In this document: piece by piece, positions 11,236 through 23,294 of the stretch
How positions within the stretch are numbered: position 1 is the first letter of the stretch
How the letters are laid out: each line of letters opens with the position of its first letter
Source of the DNA: Dipteris shenzhenensis
Taxonomy: Eukaryota; Polypodiophyta; Polypodiopsida; Gleicheniales
Strand: one strand, 5' to 3'
DNA: 64,000 bases
Assembly: GCA_047967505.1 (NCBI GenBank)
Contig: CM106539.1
Translations under genes and position numbers: made by a program
The notes under the pieces: model-generated
What the model saw: the letters and a program-made list of their open reading frames with translations, nothing else
The model's database searches: none
What the model was told of the DNA's origin: nothing

Positions 11236-12445
11236 CAACGACTGATGGGATACTGTTTGAGGAGAGTAAGGAAAGGGAAAAAAAGGGGGAAAATGGGAAG
11301 GTGGGAGAGAGAAAGAAAAGGATGGGGTGTACAAGTGAGGAGTGGGGCGGACTATGAGGTTAGTGTGCAAAATTTCAAAAACATACCAAAGGGACATACT
11401 TACCCTAATCACTTAGTGCCGACTGTGGATGCATGTGGGTGTATGTGCAAGATAGTGACTTGTGGGCTATGGGTGCGTCAGGTGATATGCCTACCGTACT
11501 GACTCACCTAGACCTAGACTCGATGATCATGGGGAATGCGGTGTTGATGGGCGTCACATTGCCACATAGCGTGTCAAAAGCCATGTAGAGTATGTGTCCA
11601 GCTTGTGTCTTACCTTGGATGCTAGAGGTACACTGGCATTGTGGCAAGTTCTTGCGGGATGGTCCTTTGTCACAAGAGAAGCGAATTCTTATGTGACTGC
11701 CTTTGGTGTAGACACTTGCTCTCGTGAGTCAGACGGCACTGTTGGAGATGGTATGATCACAACTACCCTTGAGGGTTCTCGCCTTCAGGTTTGGAGGAAG
11801 GTTCTTGTGCAACACCTCTCATTGTAGGGGTCGATTCTTGTGTTGCTCCCTTGCTGCCTTGGGCGATTTTCATGTTGAGTTGTACAATTCATGGTAATAG
11901 GGCATGTTTGGGACTCTGAGGCTTGTTTATTGTGGTCAGTTCATCGGTAGGTTCTTGTGGTTCTGCATTTAGGGTCAACACAGGTTCTTGTGTTGCTACC
12001 TTTGGAACCCTTGCAGTTTGTGACTTAAACTTTGACACCCAGACAACCTGCTTGCTGTTGTAACTATCTCAGTCTTTCAAGAGCTTGGTGGGGACCTAGC
12101 GCTTGGGGGGATGCTACGGTTGAGGAGGTGGATTAGAGCCTAGAGGCCGAAGCATGGGATAGCATCGTGTCCTTCTTCTTGGCACGAATGCCTTCAATAG
12201 GGATGTCTCTGGAGCAATTAGGGACTCTTGTGCTCCTTGGATTCTTTCTGGTCATCGGTTCTGGTTAAAGTAGCATTGAGCACAGAGAATAGCCTCTTAT
12301 ACTTGTTGTTCACAGCTTTCCTGAGTGGGGGATGGCAAAGGTGGCATAATGGGCAATTGCACCGGGTTGCCACTGCAGTTGGTCCTCTACTTTCGGAGGG
12401 TTGGAGGTGGATGAAGCTTCAGGTCTGCCCTCTCGTAGAACTTCT
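11236..12445. other. unassigned, probably TE-internal
   Basis: Lies between the protease-like and gag-like minus-strand relics. Minus-strand translations are Ser/Pro-rich and broken by many stops; 11270-11340 is a G/A-rich low-complexity run. No domain was recognised. Confidence 0.35.
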
Positions 12446-12984
12446 TTATCTTGGGCCAGTGACGGTGCAGCTGAAGGAGATGAATTGGTTCATACTACGG
12501 ATTACCACAGTTCCACCACCATTCGTGAGGGAAGTTTCTTGGGCTCGCCAGTCGATTTGACAATTTACAACGTAACACCAGGTCCTTCCCAATATGATTT
12601 GTTCGTGAGTTGCTTCTGTGGGGAGGACATAAAAGCGTATTTCTATTGCCTGGCAAACAACCATTAGACTTAGTTCACAAAATCCAAGGTGCTTATGATT
12701 TGGCCATTGATAGCCCTTACTAAAGTGACAGCGAGGTTTAGGGGTACCTGTAGCTTTTCCCATACCTCATGAGAGATGAAGTTGTGGCTCACTCTCGGAT
12801 CCACGAGTGCTTTGATGCGCATGCCCGGTCCTTGCAACAGTTGAACATGCAACCTAGTTGGTTCTACCGTTAGTTCATCCGCTAGTCCTGGCTGTTTAAG
12901 CATTGCCTTAAGCAATGCCAATTGCTTACACTGTTTGAGCTTAATATTACGTGCTCTGGCTTCTTCGATGGCCTGGTGTTTCAT
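12446..12984 (-). pseudogene. Ty3/gypsy retropepsin-like protease relic
   Basis: The minus-strand frame reads MRIKALVDPRVSHNFISHEV with the layout of a gypsy protease active-site region, but the catalytic D-S/T-G is DPR, so it is inactive. After a frameshift the domain continues as FYVLPTEATHEQIILGRTWC followed by QIDW, the usual C-terminal ILG..W and IDW signature. It is in the same frame as the integrase C-terminus that precedes it on this strand, separated by a single TAA near 13006. Protease downstream of integrase is not the usual gypsy order. Confidence 0.7.
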
Positions 12985-13005
12985 CCTTGCTACCTTGGTC
13001 TTGAG

Positions 13006-13962
13006 TTATTTTTCTCTATGGATGGCTTGAAAGGTAGGCAGTGTAAGTGGCATGTAGTATCTCTTTAACTTACTCCCGTTAAGGTAGCTGTCCATTTCTA
13101 TTCCATCAAGGGTGGCTATTCGGCACGCCCCTTGTGGAGTGATTTCTACCACGTGGTAGGGACTCATACCTCGGTACTTGTTCTTGCGCTTGGTATTGCG
13201 AACACTGTAGAGGAGTGCCAGATCACCCTCTTTAAGGTTTTTGTTCTTGAGGTTACAGTCGAAGCACTTTTTACGTCGGGCCTTCTCTACCCAGAGGCAG
13301 TAGGTTGCACGCAACCTTGTCTCCTCTAACTTTTCAAGGTCAATGAATCATTCTAGGCTAAAGGGGGTGCAGTGTGTGACCACCTTGTAGGATGTTCTGT
13401 AGGCCCATAAGGCTGCAGTTAGCTTATCCTCCCCGTCGGTATGACTGGCCTCTACTGTGAAATTTATGATCTTATAGCAAGTTTTATTGGAGCTCTCAGC
13501 CAAGCCATTGGCCCTAGGATAGTATGGCATTGACTTCCTATGTATGATCATGAATTCACTAGTCAGGATTGCTATCGCTTCATTGAGGAAATGAGTTCCT
13601 TGATCGCTGACTAGCTCTAAGAGACATCCAAACCGCATGATAACTTGCTCATATAAGAATTTGGTGGTGGATCTCGAGTCTGCCTTCATAGTGGCTCACC
13701 CTTCTACCCACTTGGTGAAGTAATCTGTGGCCAAGATGATGTATCTGGCCTCGGTTCCTTTAGCTGGTGGAGTTAGGGGTCCAATAAAATCAATGCCCCA
13801 TTTCTCAAAGGGCTGATCGGTTAAGATTCTAGTTAAGCGCATCATGTCCACCTTATGTGGGATTTGCACACATTGGGAGGGGTCGCACTGCTTGATGAAT
13901 TCGACTACGTCTACGAAGAGTCGGCCAATTGTCTGTTCATCCAGTTGGATAGGTCTCGCCAA
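13006..13962 (-). pseudogene. Ty3/gypsy integrase relic
   Basis: Three consecutive minus-strand blocks form an integrase. The block at 13962-13696 has the remnant of the zinc-binding CxxC (QCDPSQC) and the core start FEKWGIDFIGPL and ATDYFTKWVEG. The block at 13689-13348 carries LVSDQGTHF (second catalytic Asp) and RANGLAESSNKT (catalytic Glu). The block at 13314-13006 is the C-terminal domain with LKEGDLALLY and ITPQGACRIATLDG. D, D and E positions are retained, but frames are broken between blocks. Most upstream pol (RT and RNase H) is not recognisable. Confidence 0.85.
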
Positions 13963-14329
13963 AGGATGGGATTCCCTCTCAACAGGGAGGCCATCGGCAT
14001 TTTTACCTCGATTGATAGGAAGGCAACCAACCGGGCACTATCGTAGGGTTCCTATAAAGACTCTCCTCCCACTGATAGCAATTCCTCGAAACTGTAAAGG
14101 TCTCCTTCCTATAGGTTTTGCGATATTGGGTCCTCCTGGAACATTTTTTGCATCATATCTGGAGCCTCTGACTTATCGAAGCTGAAACGTTCCTCTTTTG
14201 CCACCCTGTCTAGCACTTTGAGCACCTTTGCTCCTTGTGGCCAGTCAAGTGGGCTAGATGGATGGTATCCGACCCTCTACTCGCCTTAAGTTTGTGCTCG
14301 AACTTTTCCTGGCGGTCTCGTACCAAGTT

Positions 14330-15750
14330 CTAAGCCTCTATTACATATTGCTTCTCTAGGACTGGGTCAAGATAGGTTTCCTTATAGGAGAGCAGGGGTG
14401 CTAGGCCTTGGGCCTGCATTGGCTTGTTTACACCTAAGCTCGGAGGTACCTCTAGGTCACCCTGGGTGGAAGCATGTTTGGAGGTAGAGGAGGTGTCGAG
14501 GGTGGCTATCTCCTCATCAGAATTATCTTGGATGAGCACCTGGTTAGACCCATCACCTACTCGTATGGCCTTCTTGGATCAGGTCTACGGATGTTGAGGG
14601 ACCTCAGGGCCTTGCGGTAGGGGCCCTTTACCCTTCCTGGCATGTTTCCTCAATTCCCTACCTATTGTTTTGGCTTGCATCCTTGTGATGACTTGTAAGG
14701 ATATTGCGGCCACCTGGCCTTGTTCGATACTGAGCAAGTTAAGGTTGGTGCTTTTAGGCAGGGTGACTAGGGTTGTCAGTATTCTCAAGGGACAGTCCTT
14801 GAACAAATGCTCGATTCTGCACCCTGCACACAAGGGTGTAGGACCGATCATGGGAGGAGCGGTAGGGGTAAGATCCCTATAGGGGCAATCCTTCAAGAAA
14901 TGTGGCCCCTGACATTTGAAGCATGACATCAGAGGGTTCAAAGTACCTTTGTAGGGGCATTCACTTGCCCTATGTGGGCCCTGGTAGGTATTGCATTGGA
15001 TCAGGGGCCTTCAGGTGACAAAGTTTAGGTCTCTCACCCTTGAGTTCAAGGGAGCGGTCTGGAACACGGCGACTTGCTGATCCTCTTGCAGGAGGTAGTG
15101 ACAGGGTGCCACTTCCTTCCTCGTAGGGGTAGTAGTCGAGGGGTTCGTGGTCTAGATTCATCTCCTCCCAATCATTGGGCACTTCCTCTACCAATACTTA
15201 ATTGACCAGAGCTATACGAGGTAGTGGAGATTGAGGGCCGAGTATGGGTGGCGGTAACGGAGCCTATTGGGCCATGTATTGGCTTGAACTAGCCAAAGGG
15301 CCACCTTGTGCATTCATAGGATGAGGTAGAGCCATCATGGCTAATGGGGGTCTCGTTTGGTACATGGGTTGGGGAAGGGACCTCAGAAATTGGCATTGGG
15401 AGGTATCGTGGTTTCCCCATCTATGATAGTGTGCGCAATAGAGTGCTGGCCTTGCCCTCAAGCAAGGACACTCATTGGAGGGATGGTTGCCGTCTCGTTG
15501 CCATTGCATACCCCACACCAGACGTTGTCTCTCTGTGGAAACAAGTGGGGGTTGCTTGGCGCCTCCTTGGAGGTTCCTGACCTCCACTGTTGGCCTAGCT
15601 GATTCAGCAAATTTGAGGCCAGCTCACTCATATCCAAGCCCTTGGGCTAGTTTGGTCTCCTTCTTGATCATCTCCACTCTGGAAGACCTGGCTGATAGTG
15701 CTACTTCTGATGGTATCGGGGTTTTGTCCGAATTAGCCTTGTCCATCATA
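14330..15750 (-). pseudogene. gag-like ORF with an array of zinc knuckles
   Basis: Minus-strand relic whose first ATG is near 15750. It contains a run of zinc-knuckle-like motifs: a frameshifted one ending GNHPSNECP, CAHYHRWGNHDTSQC, CNTYQGPHRASEC, CFKCQGPHFLKDC and CAGCRIEHLFKDC. The last two keep all ligands with spacing CX2CX3HX4C, one residue shorter than the classical CX2CX4HX4C; two others have the second Cys changed to Tyr (TGT to TAT type). An acidic segment follows (14539-14330). Frameshifts occur near 15590, 15264 and 14970. Function in the element would be RNA binding and packaging. Confidence 0.65.
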
Positions 15751-15782
15751 TTGTCACTTATTCAAAATTCAAACAAATAATC

Positions 15783-16262
15783 TAGGAAAATAGTTCATGA
15801 TTTCATGAAATTTTTTTCACATGGATTCTTGAGATTGGCACCAATGCCATTCTCTACAAGATTACAATGATGCCATTCTCCATGTGGGATTGTGGAGAAT
15901 GGCACTGATGTTTCAAATCTAAAATTTCAATTTAAGATAATTTAGGAAAATAATTCATGTTTTCATGAACAAAAGTCTTAGATCCATTCCTCACTTGGAT
16001 TCTGGAGATTGGCACCAATGCACTCTCTATAAACCCACATGGTGATTGGCACTAGTGCATTCTCCATGTGAGATTGTGCAAAATGGAACTGGTGCCAATA
16101 TCCATGTTAGTTTGTGGATTATGGCACCATTGACATTCTCCACAAACCCACATGGAGAGTCGGACAGTTGACCTACTCTTGCCATTTCCCACTGTGGATG
16201 TAGTGCTTATTGGTGAAGCACTTTGGAATGTAGCGCTTATTGGGGTGAAGCACTTTGGAATG
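15783..16262. repeat. local tandem and inverted repeat cluster
   Basis: A block starting TAGGAAAATARTTCATG and ending GATTGGCACCAATGC occurs at 15783-15855 and again at 15942-16021. A shorter motif (GGCACCAATGCCATTCTCC and its partial reverse complement GGAGAATGGCA) is repeated at least five times to 16160. A separate 31-base unit (TAGCGCTTATTGG..GAAGCACTTTGGAATG) is duplicated at 16200-16262. Confidence 0.6.
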
Positions 16263-16859
16263 CTGTTAGGTGGCCTAATATCTCTCTAAACCATGTTGGT
16301 GATGCTTTAGATGAACCAGTATCTCAAGGAGATGCACAAATGGAGCCTAAGGTTATGTTTAGGCAATGCCAGTTTCTTCATTAGAAACTGATTTGGCATT
16401 CAAGAATTTTAAAAGGAGAAAAAGATTGTCTTATGGGATGAGAGAAAAACAAAGACCATGGGGGAAGGTGTGATCTTACATGTTTTCTCAGATACTTGTA
16501 TAAACTTGGATATGTTGGTTAATGATTGCATTGGTGTGGGTATTGACAAGAAAGAACAAATTGGAGTCTTCCATGCAAGATATTGGTTGTCTTAGCCTAG
16601 TTAAGTGGCCCATCAGGTAGATAGCATTACTGAATGGAATCCCATTGCAACAATACGTGCCCATGGACCAGGATGCTAACATACATGAGGTGGTCAACGA
16701 TCAATGTTTCAAAATATACTCCACCTTCAAAGAAAATCACATACACTTTCATTTAGAGGGAGCCTAAGCAAATAGACCCTCCAACATCAATGTACAAAAT
16801 GTCACTAGAATTGGTGCAGCAAGTGCCTTCCATCGATTGTTGTAGGAGTAGATATTGCA

Positions 16860-19262
16860 AACAAGCTGAGCGAGACTTCTTACTCTCCGTAAGGGGGGGC
16901 ACTTCCTTGAGACTCACAAAAACTTTGTATATAATGTGTTGTCAAGGGCTTGGCATCGTGACTTGGCTGGGAGGATATCCTCCTATAACTTTAGGGTGAA
17001 TGATTGAGAGGTGTGTTGTAGAGCATGGTACAAGATACACAGAATACCAAGGACATCATTTTATCGATACACGAAGCAATTTGAGAATGGTGTGCAATGA
17101 TATGTGCATGGAAATTCAAGGATAGTGAGGAGGAGCAAGGAGTATACAAGTATGGGTAGGGATCTCATTGAACAATTTGTGGATAATAAGTCAGAGCATA
17201 TGCCTCACAAGAGTCAAACCATGTTGGATGGTTCTAGAGAGACACAACTAGTGATACCTAAAGTATACAAGCAAATAGACATCCTGCATGAGGTCAATAC
17301 TTCACTGAAACAATGCGATTATGAGAGCCTATCTAATTCTACATTTGGCAAGATTTGGAATATAGACTTAAAAAACGTAGCCCTTGCTAAACTAGTGAAT
17401 TCTCTAAATGCAACTTGTGTAGTGGGATCAAGGTGCAATTTGAAACCACAAAAAGTCAAGAGGAGCACAATTTGTTAATGGAGGAGAGAAGGAAGCAATG
17501 ATACAGCAACAGGAATTGTAGGCACTTATACTATGCGTGGCAAAGGTACTCTTGAGATGAATCCACAAAAATACGTTTGCATAATCCATGACAAGATGGA
17601 CTAGAAGAAGACATCAATCCCAAGACTTTAGGTGAGGTCAAAGGACATCGATTCTAGTTACAAGTTTCACTTATTGGAATGATTACTCATGGCCATGGAC
17701 ATGGTCATTATGGGCACTTCACCCTCAATGGTTTGTGGCCATTTGACCCCAACATAATAGTTGGATCCCTTTCATTTTTTTGCGCAATCTAGAGAGGATG
17801 GATACACATAACCTTGGGGACCTTGCTGACTGATGGAGTTCCAAGAAGCAATGTTCAACTTCTGAATGCTTTATGCTCCAAAAGGCATTAGACTCTCATT
17901 ATAGTTCTGAAGTTATTCACCTTTCTACTATGGATGGCTCAGGTGAAATTGTAGATGGCACAATCATAAATGTAGATCTAGAGACTATATTAGATGGTTA
18001 CCCAATGTTTAGCATGGAGCCATGAAAACTTCCATTGTGATGGCTATAACCACATGAAATACTTCCTTGCCGTCACATAAACATGAAAACCCAAACTCTT
18101 TAAATGGAGGTCATACTTTGCTACTCCAGCTAGATAATTGTACATCTGAGGACACAAATAGATACTTATTTGCATACCATTCTCTTCTTGTAGCAAGGGG
18201 CGTTTTCATCAAGCCTTTCAATTAGGCTTCTTGATGGTAGGGCACACACATGAGGACATTGATGAAATGTTCAATAGGCTTCTTGATGGTAGGGCACACA
18301 CATGAGGACATTGATGAAATGTTGTCCAAGAGATTGCAAGGGGCACAAATATTCAAGAAATATTCACTTTCCCTCATCTGATGGATACATTCAAAAAAAG
18401 TACACCATCCTCACCAGCTCCATTTCTCCTTACACAAGTTCTAGATTTCAAGGGTTATGTGGAAGGCTACCTACATGATGGGAAAGATATACTAGTTGGT
18501 CATGCAAAACCATTACAGTTTCAATTTTTCATGTGGGGTGACACACCAATGATGCAATACAAATTGCAACCAAAATAACCACCCATTGAAGGGGGGATTA
18601 CAACTGTGGAAGAACGATAGCAAGGGACAATCATTGTTTCCAATAGGTTGTCCAAATATATTGCCAATTGTTGAATTTTTGAGAGACCACTTGCAAGTAA
18701 CATCAGCAATAAAGGATTACATTAATGCATCATATGCATTAATGTTTGGGAGAGGTATGCAAGTGGAAGAATGCATCATATGAGTCCTCTATTATGCCAG
18801 TGATAGATTACTAGACAAGAGTGCACATAGATTTTTGGCCAAGAACACAATCACTTGATGAGGAGGATAATATAGGTGCTCGCACTAATGAGTTACAAGG
18901 CTATGAGGAATGGAGTGATCACTATTATAGGCCTCTAAGAGGTAAGACAAGGGAGGAGTTTAGACCAATGGTAGATGTTAAGAAAGGTGACTTTGTCTTG
19001 GTGAGGCCATCAGACCCAGTGTACCCCATATGGCTTCGAGTGACCCAATCAAGTGTCGAGATGAATGCTACATCTCCTAAATTCAAGAACTTAGTAATTG
19101 AATATTGGGCACCATCGGTTAGGAGGAAAGGTCTTATGATGCAAATATCTATGCTGATTGTTGGAACAAGTATTGGGCAGAGAATAGGTCGTATCCACAG
19201 GTATACGCGGGTGTTGAGGTGGCATTCTTCTCTTGGATGTCAAAAGCCATAAATCGACCCAA
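16860..19262 (+). pseudogene. relic of an uncharacterised plant/metazoan TE-like protein with HTHEDID motif (DUF7869-like)
   Basis: Colinear protein blocks read with frameshifts. Near 16950-17478 one frame reads LSRAWHRDLAGRISSYNFRV, EVCCRAWYKIHRIPRTSFYR and EHMPHKSQTM. Near 17560-17800 it reads KYVCIIHDKMD, then GMITHGHGHGHYGHFTLNG. Near 18120-18380 it reads LQLDNCTSEDTNRYLFAYHS, LLVARGVF and FLMVGHTHEDIDEM. Near 18940-19250 it reads VDVKKGDFVLVRPSDPVYP, then after a shift YADCWNKYWAENRSYPQVYA and EVAFFSWMSKA. The order and the Asp/His-rich core (HDKMD, QLDNC, GHTHEDID) recall a family I believe is catalogued as DUF7869; the name is from memory and uncertain. Multiple stops and a tandem duplication show it is dead. 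Confidence 0.65.
18224..18323 (+). repeat. 52-bp tandem duplication inside the HTHEDID block
   Basis: A 48-base segment beginning AGGCTTCTTGATGGTAGGGC and ending GATGAAATGTT is present at 18224-18271 and, identically by eye, at 18276-18323 (period 52). Because 52 is not a multiple of three, the duplication itself breaks the reading frame through the most conserved motif. Confidence 0.9.
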
Positions 19263-19866
19263 GAAAATTAAGATTCCATAGAATGTATGTGTGAAAGCAT
19301 AGGGAGGATTGCTTGCTATCGAGGCATAGAAAATGGACCAAGTGAAGATTTCCTCATTAACAATGTTGATCTCCCAAACTACGAGCCTGAATGTAATATG
19401 TTCTCTAAAGTGATGCTTCTTACCAATTTTCTTATGATCTTTAATGATGCATAGTTGCATATTAATATCAATTGACATATTTTGAATTCTTTCACCAATT
19501 TTTTTCTATGTGGTTCACTTTGCACAATTTTTATTAATGCCACCAATTGGTGTTCATTAACACCACTAGAAAATTATCCTTGTCATCCCCAAATGGTGTT
19601 TATTAACACCACCAGCTACACGATTTTCAAACTCTACCACACTACCAAAATGTGACATTCTAGTTACTATGACCAATGAAATCTCCACAACCAATGAATT
19701 TTCCCAAAATCATTGGAATGTTCCAGAATCAATAAAATTCTCAATGTTAGCATAATTTCCATAATTAATAGAATTTCCCATAATCAACAAAAAATTTCCT
19801 GAATTTAATGGAATCCAACCAAATCCAAAACTCTCAAAATGCAATATTTTCCCCACTTTTTCAAAT
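19263..19866. other. AT-rich intergenic DNA with short repeats
   Basis: Repeated short motifs (GGTGTTYATTAACACCAC at about 19550 and 19600, AATTTCC/AATGGAAT runs at 19690-19820). No coding sequence. It could hold the promoter of the downstream open frame, but no defined element is seen. Confidence 0.35.
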
Positions 19867-20391
19867 ATGGTGTTTAAACCCATTTGCTCTGCTCTTCCTC
19901 CACTTTCCACCAACATACGTGCTTCCCCCTTCTGTAAGTCACTACTTGATTCCACCTCATGTTTTTCCCCTATAACCTCTTCCTCTCCCCCAAGACCACA
20001 TATTCTTCAGATCCCAATCAAATTTCCAATAGAAGGTGCCATCAATGATTCCAACAATGAGCTTCATGATTTGGATAATCCAAATCGAACACCCACACAA
20101 GAATTGAATGAGGATATAGATAGGATTCCCATGCCTGTAACCACAGGTGAATTTTGGAGGCAATACCCAGACATACAATCAAGAGGAGGATGGGATCTCT
20201 TTGAGATTTCCATGCATATTTTCCAAGTGCAAATTGCTCCAAACATAATTGAAAAATTGGATCCACAACCTGCATGGCGGAGATCAAAACTATTCAAAGA
20301 AAAACAACTAGTCTTCTCTTTCAAAGAGCCATATCTCTTCAAGGGTTTTATGTGTGTTTGTTTGATGAGATGGTTGATACTTGCTTCTTAA
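19867..20391 (+). CDS. hypothetical 174-codon open frame, possibly TE-derived
   Basis: Starts at a true ATG and ends TAA. The N-terminal part is Ser/Pro-rich (about residues 1-60). Residues 95-165 read as a folded, amphipathic segment (GEFWRQYPDIQSRGGWDLFE, IAPNIIEKLDPQPAWRRSKL). A second frame continues protein-like past the stop (GFYVCLFDEMVDTCFLKTEQ and IYGVHKLQGND to about 20520), so the original protein was probably longer and a frameshift ended it. No family recognised, no zinc finger or catalytic motif seen. Confidence 0.35.
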   Translation: MVFKPICSALPPLSTNIRASPFCKSLLDSTSCFSPITSSSPPRPHILQIPIKFPIEGAINDSNNELHDLDNPNRTPTQELNEDIDRIPMPVTTGEFWRQYPDIQSRGGWDLFEISMHIFQVQIAPNIIEKLDPQPAWRRSKLFKEKQLVFSFKEPYLFKGFMCVCLMRWLILAS

Positions 20392-23294
20392 AAACTGAGC
20401 AGACAATCTATGGTGTTCATAAATTACAAGGAAATGATTGACAACAAGCTCGATCCATCTATCACCAATGCCATTGGTACCATACTCATTGGGTAAAAAC
20501 TATCATAGCACAACATCGTCTGCATGCTCAACCATAACCCAAGGATGGGTAATCAAATTGGTCTAGTGGAGTTGTTAACCCTGTGGTAGCTACCATGTTC
20601 ACCTCTTTAGAATAGAGTGTGCATGACTACATAAGGCCCATTTGCCCTCCCGTCAACCCTTTGTTAGGGCATGCTAGCCCGTGTGGCTAGTCCATCCATC
20701 CCCGTGGTTGGGCCACCTATGCAACCGATGTAACATTCTATAGTGCTACCCACATGGTTGCACTTCATGCACAGCATATTGCTGCACAGATGCAATCCAA
20801 CGACCAACCATTCCTCTCTCAGATCTGGCCAGGCAACACCTCCTCCTTGTCCCCCACATCATGGCCCTAGCTATCCCTTTCAATTTGGAAGTGTCCTACT
20901 TCCATGTCCTCATTTGGGGGCTTGCAAGTGGAACAATGACCCTCTTATCCAAACAAATTCGCTATCCCAAAGATATAGAAACTCTCACAAAAAACAAGGA
21001 GCTTTGCATAGTTGATTCGAAACACACATCTTATGGATAAGAGCCATCCGAAGCGTTGAGGGCTTTTTGGAATGCTTCAAATCGTTAGGAGTGCTCACCT
21101 GCTTTTTTTTTCCTCTTTTTTAGAGGGTTTTTTTTGGGTTAGTGGTTTTTTGTTTCTTTGGGTGAGTTATGCTGTGAAATTCTACTACCATCATGCACAA
21201 CTCCTCCCCCTAGGCCTTGGCATTCGTTCTACTCTTGAGTCTGTTGGAGCTTTCGGATCTTGCCTCTCTTACAACTTTGTCAAGCCCTTGCCCCTTTCCC
21301 CCTCTGTCAACTCTAATACCATGTCGACTTGACTATAGCACATATGCTAGTATGAAGCATGTAGAAGCCACAAGCCTACATAAAAACAATACCAAAAGGT
21401 GAACACTGTGAAATTCAAGGCTAAATAGGCTCCTCAAGAGTGATGTCTGAGGAACCAAGGGTATGAGGTCAAGGGCTCCACAATCGCAGCCACTTTAGGC
21501 CGCCTAGAGCCAGCCAAGCATTCATTCAATCCAAACATTGCTTCTTTGTGAAGGATAGCAAAGTTAAACGCTTGCCAAGCAAAGACAGTCCAGTCTCTTG
21601 CTCTATTACGACTTGAGGCCCTTATGCTACCAAGAGCAACCAAACCTAACTATAGGTGACCAAAACCTCGGAAGATAAATGAGAAGTGGCAATACCTTGG
21701 CAGGCCCAAGAGACTAGCACTTTAATCGGATGCATTTAAGCCTACGTGACCACAAAGAAAACTATCATGGATATATCATCAAGGGAGGAGAGTGCAGAAA
21801 TGCTTCCAATTATGACCAAATTTAAGGTTATGCTAGCATAAACACTTAGTCCAATCCATGACTCTAGTCTAACTCCAAGGTGGAAAGCACTTTCCCCTAT
21901 CGCTGATCTCTAGTCTACATCCTTATTTCAGTTGAGTTATCAAAGCAGTAACAGTTCAATTCTTAAAAGTTAGAAGACGGTTGGAGAAGTACGCCCTGTT
22001 ACACTTTTGTTGTCCGGCTCTTCGACTGCCTCCTTTGATCAGACTTTTAGTTTGGGTTATTTCATCTGCTCTGTCATCATTTACTTTTCAGCATATGGCC
22101 AGCATTGATCTCCTGCAGGCACGCTGATCCTCCCTGAATTTATCTTCTCAAAGCTGGACCTTTTGCTGCATCTTCCAATCCTGTTGATTATCAACCCTAG
22201 AAGTGGCCCAACCACATTCCCACTGCCTCGATAGCTCATTTAAGATCGATGCAGATTTCTTAGCATCGCCAGTCAATGTCCCATCAGCTTCAATTGGGGC
22301 ACCGAGTTAAACCTTTCTCCCTCTGGCCTTGCTTTAATGCACCTGGTCCTATGACCCTCTGCACACCCAATTTGTAAATCCTAAATTCAATTCGAGCCCA
22401 TTTTTAACAATTCTTTGAAAGCTGGCTGAGCTTGTCTCTGTCATCCAATAACACTTGGTGCGAACATGTGATCGAGCCTGCACCTCGCTGGACGACTAGA
22501 GCAAGCAGACTTTCAGTCGCATACTTTACAGGGCTGGAAACTATTGGTTCTAGTAAACCATAGGAATGCTCTTAAAATTAGAGAGACACAGTATACTGAC
22601 CAAAAGAAATACGTGGCATAAAGTCTGTGCCAGCAAATGGAGTAATTCCTTCAACATGCACCCCCATCCATATCTATGGGTGTTGATGGCTACAGTAGTA
22701 CTTATCTAAGGCCAACAAGAAAACAATTTTAAAAACCTATTAATAAGGGGGACAGATTTTAAAACAAACCCCGTGCAATTATTTGAGGGCGTTGAGGGCT
22801 TGCAAGGCATGCTGTCTGTCTTATGCATGGCATGTTTATCATTGGTGCTTTATGGTTGGACTCTTGACAAGCCACTTGTGATGGGATTTTCAAGAGCCCA
22901 TAAGCTGGATCTTCCTATCATCAACGGCTCTCGCTTTGTGGTCCCCATTTTCAGCTACCTGCTTTGTTGGTCTGGAACCCTTATTCTCGCTGAAACCTGA
23001 AAGCTCCCTATGCTAGGTCCCTTTTTATATTTCTGAACCAGTTCTGGACCTACACATACCCGCTCCTCAAGTCTATCCTCCAAAAAACAGGGCCCCATTG
23101 TGAACCATTGAGTGTGTGGTAATCCGAGCACGTTTTTGTTGAAGTAGGTTCAACATATGGTAACATGCTAACTCCCTCCTCAAACAATAAAGCCAGTACT
23201 TGATCTATGAATCTGTGTCTTTGGTGACTGCCATGAATAGTAAACCATTCTGGGTGCAATGCTGCAAAAGATCACAGCTGAAGTAATATCAGTT
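20392..23294. other. long intergenic stretch
   Basis: After the possible continuation of the preceding frame to about 20520, nothing supportable was found: only short unassigned frames (for example 20743-21015, 22773-23000) and a T-rich run near 21100-21140. The part at 23050-23290 is the 3' flank of the PPR gene. Confidence 0.4.

Noticed and set aside
23050-23259. Possible E+ or DYW remnant downstream of the PPR gene on the minus strand
   Set aside because: The translation has a loosely similar W-x-I..H..F spacing but no clear consensus residues, and no HxE deaminase motif follows.
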